Source of the DNA: Kiritimatiellia bacterium
Lineage (GTDB): Bacteria > Verrucomicrobiota > Kiritimatiellia > RFP12 > UBA1067
Assembly: GCA_017544725.1 (NCBI GenBank)
Contig: JAFYDR010000331.1
Coordinates: forward strand, 1-32,112
Direction: 5' to 3'
Length of the DNA stretch: 32,112 bases
Shown here: piece by piece, positions 7,287-15,909 of the stretch
How the letters are laid out: every line of letters starts with the position of its first letter
Position numbering within the stretch: position 1 is the first letter of the stretch
The notes under the pieces: generated by a model
What the model saw: the letters and a program-made list of their open reading frames with translations, nothing else
What the model was told of the DNA's origin: nothing
Database searches by the model: none
Position numbers and translations under genes: made by a program

Positions 7287-9647
7287 ATGAATGGATATGA
7301 CAAAGATTGGTTAGGGGGGAATGGACGTTCCGTGCATTTGATGGGGGTGTGCGGCGTCGGGATGGCGGGAGTTGCCTTCCTTCTCTCCAAATGCGGCTGG
7401 AAGGTTTCGGGATGCGATGCGAAGCCTGATCCCGCCATTCGCTCTTGGCTGGAATCGAATGGCGTTCCCGTTGCGCGGGGCCAAGACGGGAAGCATGTTT
7501 CCCCCGATCTCGATTGTTTGATCGCTACGCCCGCTGTGGTACCTGATGCGCCTGAACGCCAAGTTGCCGCCGCTCTTGGTTTGCCTGTGTTCCCGCGCGG
7601 AGAGGTGTTGGCTCGGTTCATGTCCGACTGGCGCGGTATCGCCGTCTGCGGTTCCCACGGCAAAACCTCGACATCCTGTTTCATCACGCGGCTCTTGCAA
7701 TTGCTGGATGCCGCTCCCGCTTGGTGCATCGGCGGGTACACCCGTTCGCTCGGCGCAGTGGCGGGCATTTCCGGATCCGTCGCCACGAACGACCGCCCCG
7801 CTTTGCTGGTAGCGGAATCCGACGAGAGCGACGGAACGCTTTCCCTGTACCATCCCGCGCTGACCGTTGTCAACGCGATTGATCTGGATCATCTCGACCA
7901 TTTTCACAGCGAGGAAGAACTGCTCGATTGCTTCCGTCGTGCAGTGCGCCAGACGCGCGAAGGAATCGCCGTCTGCGCAGATAGTGAACGTGCGCTTCGC
8001 GCCGTCGCAGACAGCGCGCACGGGTTGCCCGTGTTGACATTCGGCACTTGCGCCGAGGCGAATCTCCGCGCAACCGATATCGCCGTACATGACGGCAAGC
8101 TCTCGTTCCGCGTCTGCTACCGAGGAACGGACTTCGGTGGTGTCACCTTGCCGTTCGGTGGGCGGCACAACGCACTCAATGCGCTTGCGGCGGCGGCAGC
8201 TGCGTACTTGCTTGGATACAAGATGGAACAGATTATTCAGCTACTGTCGGCAGCGTGCAACGAGTTGCCGGGACGGCGATTCGAGACTGTTGTGGAGCGA
8301 CAAGGTACCCGCGTGATTGCCGACTACGCGCACCATCCGGTCGAACTGCGCGCGGCGGTGGAGATGGCGCGCGAGTTAAACCCGTCTCGGTTGATTGCGG
8401 TTTTCCAGCCGCATCGTTACAGTCGCACCAAAGCCCTGTTGCAAGAGTTTCCAAGCGCGTTCGTCGGGTGCGACGAACTCATCTTGTTGCCCGTGTACGC
8501 CGCTTCCGAACCAGTTGAGGAAGGCGGGGAGATTCATGACCTGTACGCGGAGTTTCGGCGACAGGCGGTTGTACCCGTTCTGAAGTTGGGACGATCCGTT
8601 GCGGAAGTTTGGCGCGATCTGCGTGAACGATTCTCCGACGGTACACTTATCCTGTTGGCGGGCGCGGGAGACATCATCGAGATGGCAAGCCTCATCCGCG
8701 CAGATGCGGGAACGAAGGCTGTAGATGAGTTGCCGCCGATCCCTGACTGCACGATTTGTTCCCACGCGGACTTGAAAGGGCACACCTTCTACCGATGTGG
8801 AGGAATCGCGCACTGGCTGGCGCAACCCGCAACCGAAGAGGCGCTTGTCGCGCTCGTTCAAAGTTGCCGCCAGCGAGGAATTCCGTACCGCGTGCTCGGC
8901 ATGGGCGCGAACAGCTGGTTCAGCGATCTGGAAGAAGACTGTTGCGTGATTAACCTGCGCGGGGCGTTCGGTACATGGCGCATGGAGGAAAACGGACTTC
9001 TCTCAGTTCCCTGTGGTTGTAGCGGTCCTGCCTTGCTTGATTGGTGCGAACGGAACGGCTGGAGCGGGCTGGAATTCATGGATTCAATTCCCGGTTCCAT
9101 CGGCGGTTGGTTGGCGATGAATGCGGGTGCATTCGGTCATTCGATTGGCGAAACGATTTTTCGCATTCGTTGTTTACAAACGGACGGCAAAATCGTTATA
9201 CTGGAACATACAGATTGCGGCTTCCAGTATCGGCGTTGCGAGGCACTTGCTTCGGCGGCGGAAGGTTGCCGCCCGATTGCGCTTTCCTGTGAGATACGAC
9301 TTGTCCGCGCTACGCCGGAAACGGTTCGCGCACAACGAGGGGAATACCGTCGTAAACGGATTCCGCTTGCCGGATTGCGCACGGAGGGTTCCGTTTTCCG
9401 GAATCCGGAAGGGCGGTTTGCCGGCAAGCTCCTGCAAGAGGCGGGTGCGAACGGGATGCGGATCGGGGGAGCGTTTGTGACGGATTTTCACGGGAACATC
9501 ATCGCAGTTGATTCCGGTGTTACGGCGTCCGATGTGTTGGCGCTGGTGCAGTGGATGCGCGGTAGGGTGGAGAAACGTTTTGGGGTTCGGCTGGTGCCGG
9601 AGATCGACGGGTTGGAGGAACCCCCGGTCGAAAAGTGTAAGGTTTGA
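7287..9647 (+). CDS. murC-murB: UDP-MurNAc--L-alanine ligase / UDP-MurNAc dehydrogenase fusion (MurC-MurB)
   Basis: A 786-residue bifunctional cytoplasmic enzyme of peptidoglycan precursor synthesis. Residues about 15-470 are MurC, which adds L-Ala to UDP-MurNAc: UDP-binding GVCGVGMAG (20-28), ATP P-loop GSHGKTST (about 122-129), the EXXE-like ESDESDGT segment and the DYAHHP motif near 345. Residues about 490-780 are MurB, which reduces UDP-GlcNAc-enolpyruvate with FAD: GMGANSWFSD, PGSIGGWLAMNAGAFG, the proton-donor serine in GSVFRNP (about 700) and the C-terminal LVPEIDG. The GSVFRNP form suggests a type II MurB. MurB makes the substrate of MurC, so the fusion joins consecutive steps. A MurB/MurC fusion is known from Verrucomicrobium. 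First gene of the operon; ddl follows after 15 bases. Start ATG 7287 lacks a ribosome-binding site; GTG 7332 is an alternative. Confidence 0.95.
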   Translation: MNGYDKDWLGGNGRSVHLMGVCGVGMAGVAFLLSKCGWKVSGCDAKPDPAIRSWLESNGVPVARGQDGKHVSPDLDCLIATPAVVPDAPERQVAAALGLPVFPRGEVLARFMSDWRGIAVCGSHGKTSTSCFITRLLQLLDAAPAWCIGGYTRSLGAVAGISGSVATNDRPALLVAESDESDGTLSLYHPALTVVNAIDLDHLDHFHSEEELLDCFRRAVRQTREGIAVCADSERALRAVADSAHGLPVLTFGTCAEANLRATDIAVHDGKLSFRVCYRGTDFGGVTLPFGGRHNALNALAAAAAAYLLGYKMEQIIQLLSAACNELPGRRFETVVERQGTRVIADYAHHPVELRAAVEMARELNPSRLIAVFQPHRYSRTKALLQEFPSAFVGCDELILLPVYAASEPVEEGGEIHDLYAEFRRQAVVPVLKLGRSVAEVWRDLRERFSDGTLILLAGAGDIIEMASLIRADAGTKAVDELPPIPDCTICSHADLKGHTFYRCGGIAHWLAQPATEEALVALVQSCRQRGIPYRVLGMGANSWFSDLEEDCCVINLRGAFGTWRMEENGLLSVPCGCSGPALLDWCERNGWSGLEFMDSIPGSIGGWLAMNAGAFGHSIGETIFRIRCLQTDGKIVILEHTDCGFQYRRCEALASAAEGCRPIALSCEIRLVRATPETVRAQRGEYRRKRIPLAGLRTEGSVFRNPEGRFAGKLLQEAGANGMRIGGAFVTDFHGNIIAVDSGVTASDVLALVQWMRGRVEKRFGVRLVPEIDGLEEPPVEKCKV

Positions 9648-9662
9648 GAAGAGAGGGAAAGA

Positions 9663-10562
9663 ATGAAAGTTGCGGTTTTGATGGGCGGAACGTCTAGTGA
9701 GCGGGAAGTCTCGCTCCGTTCGGGGGCTGCGGTGGTGCAGGCGTTGAACGAAACGGGGCATTTTGAGGTGGTTCCCGTTGTGCTGGATTCGGATTCGATT
9801 GATACGATTCCCGCAGACGTGAAGGTTGCCTTCATCGCCCTCCACGGTGGGTACGGTGAGAACGGCGGAGTACAGGCAGATCTAGACAAGCGGAAGGTCG
9901 CGTACACGGGACCGGGAGCTGCCGCCAGCCGGATCGCGATGGACAAGATCGCGACCAAGCAGATGTTGTTGAAGGAGGGAATTCCGACTGCGGCATTCGA
10001 GGTGTTGGAGCGCGGAAACGACCAGACATCGTTGGCACTTCCCGTCGTCATCAAGCCGCCGGCGGACGGTTCCAGCGTTGGCGTGTCGAAGGTGACGAAG
10101 CCGGAAGAGTGGGAGGAAGCACTGCGTACGGCACGGACGGTTGACCCGAATGGCGTGGCGTTGGTGGAGACCTACATTCCCGGCAGTGAGTGGACGGTCA
10201 GCGTACTTGACGGCAAGGCGTTGCCTGTAATCGATATTCAGGCGAGAAACGGTTGGTACGGCTTCACCGAGAAGTACACGAGCGGGATGACGAATTACGT
10301 GTTCCCCGATTCCCCCGAGGTCGAGCCGCTGTTGCGTCGTGTGCAGGATTTGGCGGTCAAGACCTTTGAGGTAATGGGACTGCGCGGCGTAGGGCGCATT
10401 GATTTCCGCGTGACGCCGGAGGGCGAACCGTATGTTCTGGAAGTCAACACGAGTCCCGGTCTGACCGCGACGAGCCTTCTGCCAAAGGCGGCGAGGAAGG
10501 CGGGGCTTTCCTTCCCCGAACTGTGCGAGAAACTGGTGGGGCTGGCGAGATACGGAGCGTGA
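9663..10562 (+). CDS. ddl: D-alanine--D-alanine ligase
   Basis: A 299-residue ATP-grasp ligase that makes the D-Ala-D-Ala dipeptide for the peptidoglycan stem. The start MKVAVLMGGTSSEREVSLRSG has the family GG-SEREVSL signature with the N-terminal glutamate. The mid region has the ATP-binding VIKPPADGSSVGVSKV loop, and the C-terminus the Mg/ATP-binding EVNTSPGLTATSLLPKAA motif. Length is normal for Ddl. A ribosome-binding site (GAGGGAAAG) lies just before the ATG. It sits 15 bases after murCB and one base before ftsQ, so the three are translated from one message. Chlamydiae fuse MurC to Ddl; here Ddl is separate and MurB is the fusion partner. Confidence 0.96.
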   Translation: MKVAVLMGGTSSEREVSLRSGAAVVQALNETGHFEVVPVVLDSDSIDTIPADVKVAFIALHGGYGENGGVQADLDKRKVAYTGPGAAASRIAMDKIATKQMLLKEGIPTAAFEVLERGNDQTSLALPVVIKPPADGSSVGVSKVTKPEEWEEALRTARTVDPNGVALVETYIPGSEWTVSVLDGKALPVIDIQARNGWYGFTEKYTSGMTNYVFPDSPEVEPLLRRVQDLAVKTFEVMGLRGVGRIDFRVTPEGEPYVLEVNTSPGLTATSLLPKAARKAGLSFPELCEKLVGLARYGA

Positions 10563-10563
10563 C

Positions 10564-11427
10564 ATGAGTCTGTTTTCGAGTACGCGAAAGAAAGAGGTAC
10601 GCCGTGTGACCGGTGTCCCCAACGAGATGTCGGCGCGCGCCAAGTACACGCTGATTGTTGTCGCGAGTCTGGTGGCGCTGTTGACCGTCACGGGTGTCTG
10701 TTACCTCATGTTCAAGTTGTATTTCCGTTCTCAGGAACTTTTTACAATCCGCGACATGAAGGAGGATGTCACCATCACGACGGGCAAGTCTGTCACGGCG
10801 GATCTCATCAGCGATATCTTCAACCTGCACAACGGGATGAATCTCTTTGACATCATGGATGAGAAAGGGGCAACGAACAAGTTCGCGGTTCTCAAGGAAC
10901 CGATTATCAAGGACTACAAGATTACCCGCATTCTGCCCAACAAGGTAGAGATTACGGTTACAGAGCGTGAGGCGGTTGCCAAAGTCTCTCCAGAGGAACG
11001 GGGGTTCGTAACGGACGAGGAAGGCGTAATCTTCAACAGTAGCAGGGATACGGGATTGTTGCCGCTGATTGTCATCTCGGACGAGTTTGAGGGGATCAAG
11101 ACGGGACAGCGTCTGAGCGGTCTCGAAAAGGAGGCCGTCAAACTGATCATGGCGGCGCAACGTCCAGACTTCCGTCTGCGGATTGAGCAGGTGAACTGCA
11201 GGAAAAAAGACCATCTGGTCATCCGTTTCACCGACTACCGGGACGCGAAGTTCGCGTGGAAGGGAATGTTGGACAAGAAGGTTTCGCAAGATGACTCCAT
11301 GTTTTACCTGCGGAAGCAGCTAGCGCAACTGGCAGACTGCATGGAGAGCGAGATCGGGCGCCCGCGTCAACATTGGGATGCCCGGCTGGAAAATCGGATT
11401 CACGCAATGCCCTTCGTGAGCCAATAG
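10564..11427 (+). CDS. ftsQ: Cell division protein FtsQ-like (POTRA)
   Basis: A 287-residue bitopic membrane protein. A basic cytoplasmic head (residues 1-26) precedes one transmembrane helix (about 28-52), then a periplasmic POTRA domain (about 60-142) with FTIRDMKEDV, HNGMNLFDI and RILPNKVEITVTEREAVAKV, the usual FtsQ pattern ending in an ER-pVA-like motif. The remaining part fits the FtsQ beta domain. FtsQ links the divisome to FtsB/FtsL in other bacteria. Overall similarity is low, so the call rests on topology, the POTRA signature and position between ddl and ftsA, the classical dcw order. The gene starts one base after the ddl stop. Confidence 0.85.
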   Translation: MSLFSSTRKKEVRRVTGVPNEMSARAKYTLIVVASLVALLTVTGVCYLMFKLYFRSQELFTIRDMKEDVTITTGKSVTADLISDIFNLHNGMNLFDIMDEKGATNKFAVLKEPIIKDYKITRILPNKVEITVTEREAVAKVSPEERGFVTDEEGVIFNSSRDTGLLPLIVISDEFEGIKTGQRLSGLEKEAVKLIMAAQRPDFRLRIEQVNCRKKDHLVIRFTDYRDAKFAWKGMLDKKVSQDDSMFYLRKQLAQLADCMESEIGRPRQHWDARLENRIHAMPFVSQ

Positions 11428-11448
11428 TCGCAGGGGCAGGAGGAAAGT

Positions 11449-12642
11449 ATGGCAAAAGCTACAGTGTTGGCAGGTTTGGAAATCGGCACGACCCGTACCG
11501 TGATCTGCGTGGGAGAAGTCTCGAAAAATTCGGAGCTGGAAATTCTCGGTGTAGGGACTTACCCGACGACGGGCGTTCGGAAGGGAAAGATCACGGACTT
11601 GACGCAGGCGACCGTTTCGGTGGAGGCTGCGATCAAGGACGCGCAGAGCAAGTTGAATGTGACGATCTGGGATGTGACGCTTGCCGTGTCGGGCGGGCCG
11701 ATCGACTTCTCCGTGAATCCCGGCATCATCTCGTTGGGCGACAAGCGCGTCACAGCCGAGGATGTCGCATACGTCACGTCGCTCGCCAGGGACAACAAGA
11801 TCCCGGATGAGTGCGAGCTACTCCACTCCTTCGAACAGCAGTTCATTGTCGATGACCAGCCGGGAATTCTGAATCCGCTCGGAATGCAGTGCAAAAAGTT
11901 GCAGCTGGATATGATGTCGGTGTACGGTCGCACCAACCAGATCGCGAATCTGCAGAGTGTCGCCGAGAAGGCGCAGTTGCGGATTCAGGACATGGCGTTC
12001 TCGGCGGTCTGCGCGTCGATGGTCACGCTGACGCCGGAGCAGCGCAAGAACGGCGTCGTGTTGATCGAGCTGGGCGGCGGCAGTACCAACTACATTGTTT
12101 TCAACAACGACGTGATTTGCGCAGTCGGTTCGATCGGCGTCGGGGGCGACCATGTCACCAACGACATCGCACTTGCGTTCAACATCGTCAATGCGCAGGC
12201 GGATGAGATCAAGCGCAAGGAGGGGTCCGCGCTGGTCGATGCAGACAGTACCGGACCGCGCATCCAGTTGCCGCAGGAGATCGGATTCAACCAACGTTCG
12301 ATCAGCCGCAAGGCGTTGCACTCCGTCATCAACGCGCGCATGGACGAGACTTTCCGCGTCATTCGCAAGATGCTGGTCGATTCCGGACTGCTGCCGCATC
12401 TCGGCGGTGGAATTGTCCTGACCGGTGGCGGCGCTTATCTCAACAAGGTTTCCGAACTGGCGCAGAACGTCTTCAACATCCCGTGTAGCGTGGCATCTTT
12501 GCTTCCGATCAAGGGTGTGGAGAATTTGGAAAATCCAGCATCCTTCGCCACGGCGGTAGGTCTGGTCACGTTTGCCTGGGAAGGAATCAAGACATCCAAG
12601 AAAAAAGGGTTCCTGCAATCTTTACGCGAGGTTTTTAAATAA
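11449..12642 (+). CDS. ftsA: Cell division protein FtsA
   Basis: A 397-residue actin-like ATPase that anchors FtsZ filaments to the membrane. It shows the phosphate-1 loop (GLEIGTTRTVICVGEV), the inserted 1C subdomain typical of FtsA (about residues 85-165), the phosphate-2 motif ELGGGSTNYIVF and the adenosine motif VLTGGGAYL. The C-terminus KKGFLQSLREVFK is an amphipathic membrane-targeting helix. A strong ribosome-binding site (AGGAGGAAAG) precedes the ATG. The stop codon overlaps the start of ftsZ, pointing to translational coupling. The intact membrane helix suggests FtsA is fully functional even though its partner FtsZ is divergent. Confidence 0.96.
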   Translation: MAKATVLAGLEIGTTRTVICVGEVSKNSELEILGVGTYPTTGVRKGKITDLTQATVSVEAAIKDAQSKLNVTIWDVTLAVSGGPIDFSVNPGIISLGDKRVTAEDVAYVTSLARDNKIPDECELLHSFEQQFIVDDQPGILNPLGMQCKKLQLDMMSVYGRTNQIANLQSVAEKAQLRIQDMAFSAVCASMVTLTPEQRKNGVVLIELGGGSTNYIVFNNDVICAVGSIGVGGDHVTNDIALAFNIVNAQADEIKRKEGSALVDADSTGPRIQLPQEIGFNQRSISRKALHSVINARMDETFRVIRKMLVDSGLLPHLGGGIVLTGGGAYLNKVSELAQNVFNIPCSVASLLPIKGVENLENPASFATAVGLVTFAWEGIKTSKKKGFLQSLREVFK

Positions 12643-13799
12643 TGGACATGACAGAAAAACAAGCGGGGCTGTTGCTCCTCGGAATCGGCGGCGGGGGTTG
12701 CCGCCTTGTCAGTCAGGTCGTCAAGCGTACCGCACACGACATCCGTGCCGTTTGCGTCGATACGGATTCACAGACGGACTTGCAGGATGTCAATGAGACC
12801 GAGCGTGTTCCTTTCAAGCTCATCGGAGGTTCCCGGCTTTCCGGACACGGCGCGGGCGGCGACCCGATTGCGGGACGTGCCGCCGCGCAGGATGATCTCG
12901 CGAACCTGCTTGCGCTAACACAGGACATCCGCATGGTGATTGTCGTCACCTGTCTCGGCGGCGGTACCGGCAGCGGTGCCAGCGGCGAGATCGTGAAGAA
13001 ACTGCACGACAACGGGTTCACCACCCTTTGCCTCGTGACCAAGCCCTTCGCGTTTGAAGGGAAGGTGCGCAAACAGACGGCAGACCGTTACCTCCCGATG
13101 ATCGAGGAACACGCAAGTTCACTTTGCGTTATTTCGCTCGACGACCTCTTCCAAGAGACGGGGGAGGATCTTTTAGAACGGGCGCTGGCGGAAGCCGACA
13201 AACAGTTGTGCGAGTGCCTGGCACTTCTCTGGAAGCTTCTCTACCGTTCGGGATTCATCCGAATCAACAGCGAGAATCTGCATAACCTCGCCTCGCATGG
13301 TGGACACATTTGCATGGGGTATGGGTGCGCCTCCGGCGAAGGCCGTGCCCAAGGAGCTGTGGCTGCGCTAAGGCAGAATCGGTTGTTGCGGCGCGGCGAA
13401 ACGATGGCGAAGGCGAACGCCCTGATTCTGGGAATCCTTGCGGGGAGCGACCTCCGCCTCTCCGAAATCGGCGAGATCATGAAGGAGGTCACAGCGCTCT
13501 GTCCCGCCAACTGCGACATCCAGATGGGAACCGTGCAGGACGAGTCGTACAACGGTTCAATCGAACTGGTGGCAATGGTCTTCGATAGCTGGACCGTTGT
13601 TCGCGAGCAGCCTCCGATTGCGACCGATATCCCCGTACGGGTCAACCCGCGCGCCAAGAAGGCTTCGGGCAATGTCAGTAAGCTGGGATTCGGTCCGCAC
13701 GGACGCGGACGATTCGAGAACGTGGAAACGACAACCTTCCAGGGTGAAGACCTGGACGTGCCGACCTACATTCGGCGCGGCATGACGCTGGAGACTTGA
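12642..13799 (+). CDS. ftsZ: Divergent cell division protein FtsZ
   Basis: A 385-residue tubulin-like GTPase that should form the division ring. Seen: a glycine-rich T1 loop (GIGGGGCRLV, 14-23), the tubulin signature GGGTGSGA (106-113), a globular C-terminal half (GYGCASGEGRA, QMGTVQDES), a linker of about 45 residues and the conserved tail DLDVPTYIRRG (370-380) that binds FtsA. Odd: the T7 synergy loop, normally N-x-D-F-A-D, reads N209-S-E211-N-L-H214, so both acidic residues that drive GTP hydrolysis are replaced (Asp to Glu, Asp to His). The T1 loop has Cys-Arg where Gly-Asn is usual. The start overlaps the ftsA stop; ATG 12648 is an alternative. Identity as the operon's FtsZ is firm from context and tail; its GTPase activity may be weak or differ. 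Confidence 0.92.
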   Translation: MDMTEKQAGLLLLGIGGGGCRLVSQVVKRTAHDIRAVCVDTDSQTDLQDVNETERVPFKLIGGSRLSGHGAGGDPIAGRAAAQDDLANLLALTQDIRMVIVVTCLGGGTGSGASGEIVKKLHDNGFTTLCLVTKPFAFEGKVRKQTADRYLPMIEEHASSLCVISLDDLFQETGEDLLERALAEADKQLCECLALLWKLLYRSGFIRINSENLHNLASHGGHICMGYGCASGEGRAQGAVAALRQNRLLRRGETMAKANALILGILAGSDLRLSEIGEIMKEVTALCPANCDIQMGTVQDESYNGSIELVAMVFDSWTVVREQPPIATDIPVRVNPRAKKASGNVSKLGFGPHGRGRFENVETTTFQGEDLDVPTYIRRGMTLET

Positions 13800-13801
13800 T
13801 C

Positions 13802-14290
13802 ATGGCTGACGAGATTGAAACGGCTGCCGAACTGCTTTCCCGGTGCCGTTCCGCAAACCTCACCATTGGAACTGCGGAGTCCTGCACGGGTGGATTGATC
13901 GCCACGCTGATCACCGCTGTTCCGGGTGCTTCCGATGTCTTTCGTGGAACGGTCGTGAGTTACGCGACCGATGTGAAGCAGAGCGTCCTACAAGTTTCTG
14001 CGGAGATCCTCGACACGCAAGGCCCCGTTTGCCTCGATTGCGCCATCGCAATGGCGAAGGGTGTACGCGAACTCCTCAAGACGGACTGGGCGGTTTCCGT
14101 CACCGGTTTCGCCGGTCCAGCGGGCGGGAACGAGAACGATCCTGTGGGCACTGTCTATTTCGGTGTCGCATCGTCTTCGCATTCGAGAGGATGCCGCCAG
14201 ATTTTCGCCGGCGACCGCGAAGAAGTGCGCATACGCGCCGCGCAGTACGCATTGCGTTTTCTGTTGCATGAGATTCTGAATCGACCATGA
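13802..14290 (+). CDS. pncC: Nicotinamide-nucleotide amidohydrolase (CinA C-terminal domain)
   Basis: A 162-residue stand-alone CinA C-terminal domain protein. The family deamidates nicotinamide mononucleotide to nicotinic acid mononucleotide in NAD salvage. The signature TAESCTGGLIATLITAVPG is near residues 22-40, followed by the FRGTVVSYATDVKQ segment and VTGFAGPAGG, all typical of the domain; the N-terminal MoCF-like half of full CinA is absent, which is common. GGAG lies upstream of ATG 13802, two bases after the ftsZ stop; an upstream TTG at 13796 would overlap ftsZ. The stop overlaps the mutY start (ATGA), so it is probably the next-to-last gene of the division operon. Confidence 0.92.
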   Translation: MADEIETAAELLSRCRSANLTIGTAESCTGGLIATLITAVPGASDVFRGTVVSYATDVKQSVLQVSAEILDTQGPVCLDCAIAMAKGVRELLKTDWAVSVTGFAGPAGGNENDPVGTVYFGVASSSHSRGCRQIFAGDREEVRIRAAQYALRFLLHEILNRP

Positions 14291-15330
14291 ACGTTGCGGC
14301 GCTGCTCTCCTGGTACCGCGCCAATCGGCGTTCAATGCCGTGGCGCGACCATCCGGATCCATACGCGGTGTGGGTCAGTGAGATCATGCTCCAGCAGACG
14401 CGCATCGAAACCGTCAGGAATTATTTCACGCACTTCATGGAACGCTTTCCCACATGGCGTGACCTCGCGAATGCTCCGTTGCAGGACGTGCTGAAAATGT
14501 GGGAAGGGTTGGGCTATTACTCCCGCGCACGCAATCTGCGAAAAGCGGCACAGTCGTTGCGCGAGTTGCCTGCCTCGTTGGAAGGATGGCGCGAGTTACC
14601 GGGTGTCGGTCCCTACACGGCAGCTGCAATCGCCAGCGTCTGTTACGGGGTTCGCGCCCCCGTTGTCGATGGGAATGTGAGCCGTCTGATGGCAAGGCTC
14701 GACTGTCTCCCTGACGACTTCTCCCAGATCGGGAATCGAAACAAGTTGGCGGAACGCTTGCAACCGTGGATCGACGAAGCGGACTCACCCGGCGATTTCA
14801 ATCAGGCAATGATGGAACTCGGAGAAACCGTCTGCCTCCCGCAGACACCCTTGTGCGAGGTCTGCCCGCTCTGCGCCGAATGCAAGGCGAGAAAGCGGAA
14901 ATGCCAAGCCGAATTTCCAGTGCGCCGGGAAAAGAAGAAGATTCCATTGCGGCAAGTGCTCGCATTCCTTGCGGTGAACGACAAGGGCGAGTGTCTTTTT
15001 ATCCGACGCCCAGAAGAAGGATTGTTAGGAGGACTTTGGGAACTCCCCAACGTACCGACAAACAAGAAGGCGTCACGCAAGGAAGCGGCACAACGGTTCG
15101 AAGAACTGACCAGGACACAACCGATTGCGATTCGTTACGCAGGTGCTGTCACCCATGTCTTCACGCATTTCCGTCAGCGTCTTTACATCTACCGTGTGAC
15201 ACTGCCGGAACGTATCCCAGAAATACGAAACGGTATCTTTGCCATCCCATCCACACTTCCCCTCACAACCGCCACACACAAAGCGTTACGCCCGCGTTCC
15301 CGTAAAGAGAACGCGGACAGGTTGAGATAG
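14287..15330 (+). CDS. mutY: A/G-specific adenine DNA glycosylase MutY
   Basis: A 347-residue base-excision repair enzyme that removes adenine mispaired with 8-oxoguanine. Seen: catalytic Glu32 in SEIMLQQTR, the helix-hairpin-helix LPGVGPYTAAAIAS (about 104-117), catalytic Asp128 in VDGNVSRL, and the [4Fe-4S] ligands Cys183, Cys190, Cys193 and Cys199 with the exact C-X6-C-X2-C-X5-C spacing. The C-terminal part (about 225-340) is the NUDIX-like 8-oxoG-reading domain (LFIRRPEEGLLGGLWELPN). Length is normal. It overlaps pncC by four bases and seems to close the operon. No convincing intrinsic terminator follows; 15331-15450 holds only a weak CCCC/GGGG stem around 15384-15399. Confidence 0.96.
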   Translation: MNVAALLSWYRANRRSMPWRDHPDPYAVWVSEIMLQQTRIETVRNYFTHFMERFPTWRDLANAPLQDVLKMWEGLGYYSRARNLRKAAQSLRELPASLEGWRELPGVGPYTAAAIASVCYGVRAPVVDGNVSRLMARLDCLPDDFSQIGNRNKLAERLQPWIDEADSPGDFNQAMMELGETVCLPQTPLCEVCPLCAECKARKRKCQAEFPVRREKKKIPLRQVLAFLAVNDKGECLFIRRPEEGLLGGLWELPNVPTNKKASRKEAAQRFEELTRTQPIAIRYAGAVTHVFTHFRQRLYIYRVTLPERIPEIRNGIFAIPSTLPLTTATHKALRPRSRKENADRLR

Positions 15331-15450
15331 AGGCGATCGGATGGCGTGATACCGCACCATATAAGCTGCTAAAAACGGCGTTTCACCCCGCAAAAATGGG
15401 GTTCCCGTAAAAAAAATTGCATTTTAATACTGATTTTATTACTTTTTCGC

Positions 15451-15479
15451 TTGCGTTTTTTCAAAAAACCCTATATTTT
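15451..15479 (+). promoter_or_regulatory. Likely promoter of the HU gene
   Basis: In an AT-rich island, TTGCGT (15451-15456) is followed after 17 bases by TATTTT (15474-15479), or after 15 bases by TATATT (15472-15477). An untranslated leader of about 50 bases ends in AAAGGAG just before the ATG at 15537. The exact -10 hexamer is uncertain. Confidence 0.45.
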
Positions 15480-15536
15480 ATTGGTGTTTTCAGGGCGGGG
15501 TAGCTCTGAGACAGCACAAAACAAAGGAGTTTTGAC

Positions 15537-15836
15537 ATGGCTAAGAAGACGACTCCTCGCACGAAGAGCGAGATCATTGCGGCACTGGCTGAAGCCGGTG
15601 AAGTTTCGAAGAAGCAGGCGCTTGCGATTTACGACAAGCTGCTCGCGATTGCTTACGAAGGCGCGAAGGCAGAGAAGGGCATCGTCCTTCCCGGTCTCGG
15701 CAAGTTGATCAAGGTCCAGCAGAAGGCCCGCACAGGCCGCAACCCGGCGACGGGCGAGCCGATCAAGATCAAGGCCAAGAAGGTCGTGAAGTTCCGCCTG
15801 GTCAAGGCTTGCAAGGATGCCGTTCTTGCGAAATAA
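15537..15836 (+). CDS. hup: HU family DNA-binding protein
   Basis: A 99-residue nucleoid protein of the HU/IHF family, which binds and bends DNA as a dimer. The N-terminal helical part (KSEIIAALAEAGEVSKKQALAIYDKL) is followed by GIVLPGLGKLIKVQQKARTGRNPATGEP, which contains the flexible DNA-binding arm signature GRNPATGEPI. The extra lysine-rich start (MAKKTTPRTK) and KIKAKKVVKF suit a strongly basic protein. Its own promoter, strong ribosome-binding site (AAAGGAG) and clean terminator mark a highly expressed single-gene unit. HU and IHF subunits cannot be told apart confidently. Confidence 0.95.
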   Translation: MAKKTTPRTKSEIIAALAEAGEVSKKQALAIYDKLLAIAYEGAKAEKGIVLPGLGKLIKVQQKARTGRNPATGEPIKIKAKKVVKFRLVKACKDAVLAK

Positions 15837-15857
15837 TCTCTTCTCGTAAGAGACTTC

Positions 15858-15887
15858 GGGAGGTCGATTTTTCGACCTCCCTTTTTT
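15858..15887 (+). terminator. Rho-independent terminator after HU
   Basis: GGGAGGTCGA (15858-15867) pairs perfectly with TCGACCTCCC (15872-15881) around a TTTT loop, and six T follow (15882-15887). It begins 21 bases after the HU stop codon. This is the clearest intrinsic terminator in the window. Confidence 0.93.
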
Positions 15888-15909
15888 GTTTTTCGGTACG
15901 GCAGGGCCT

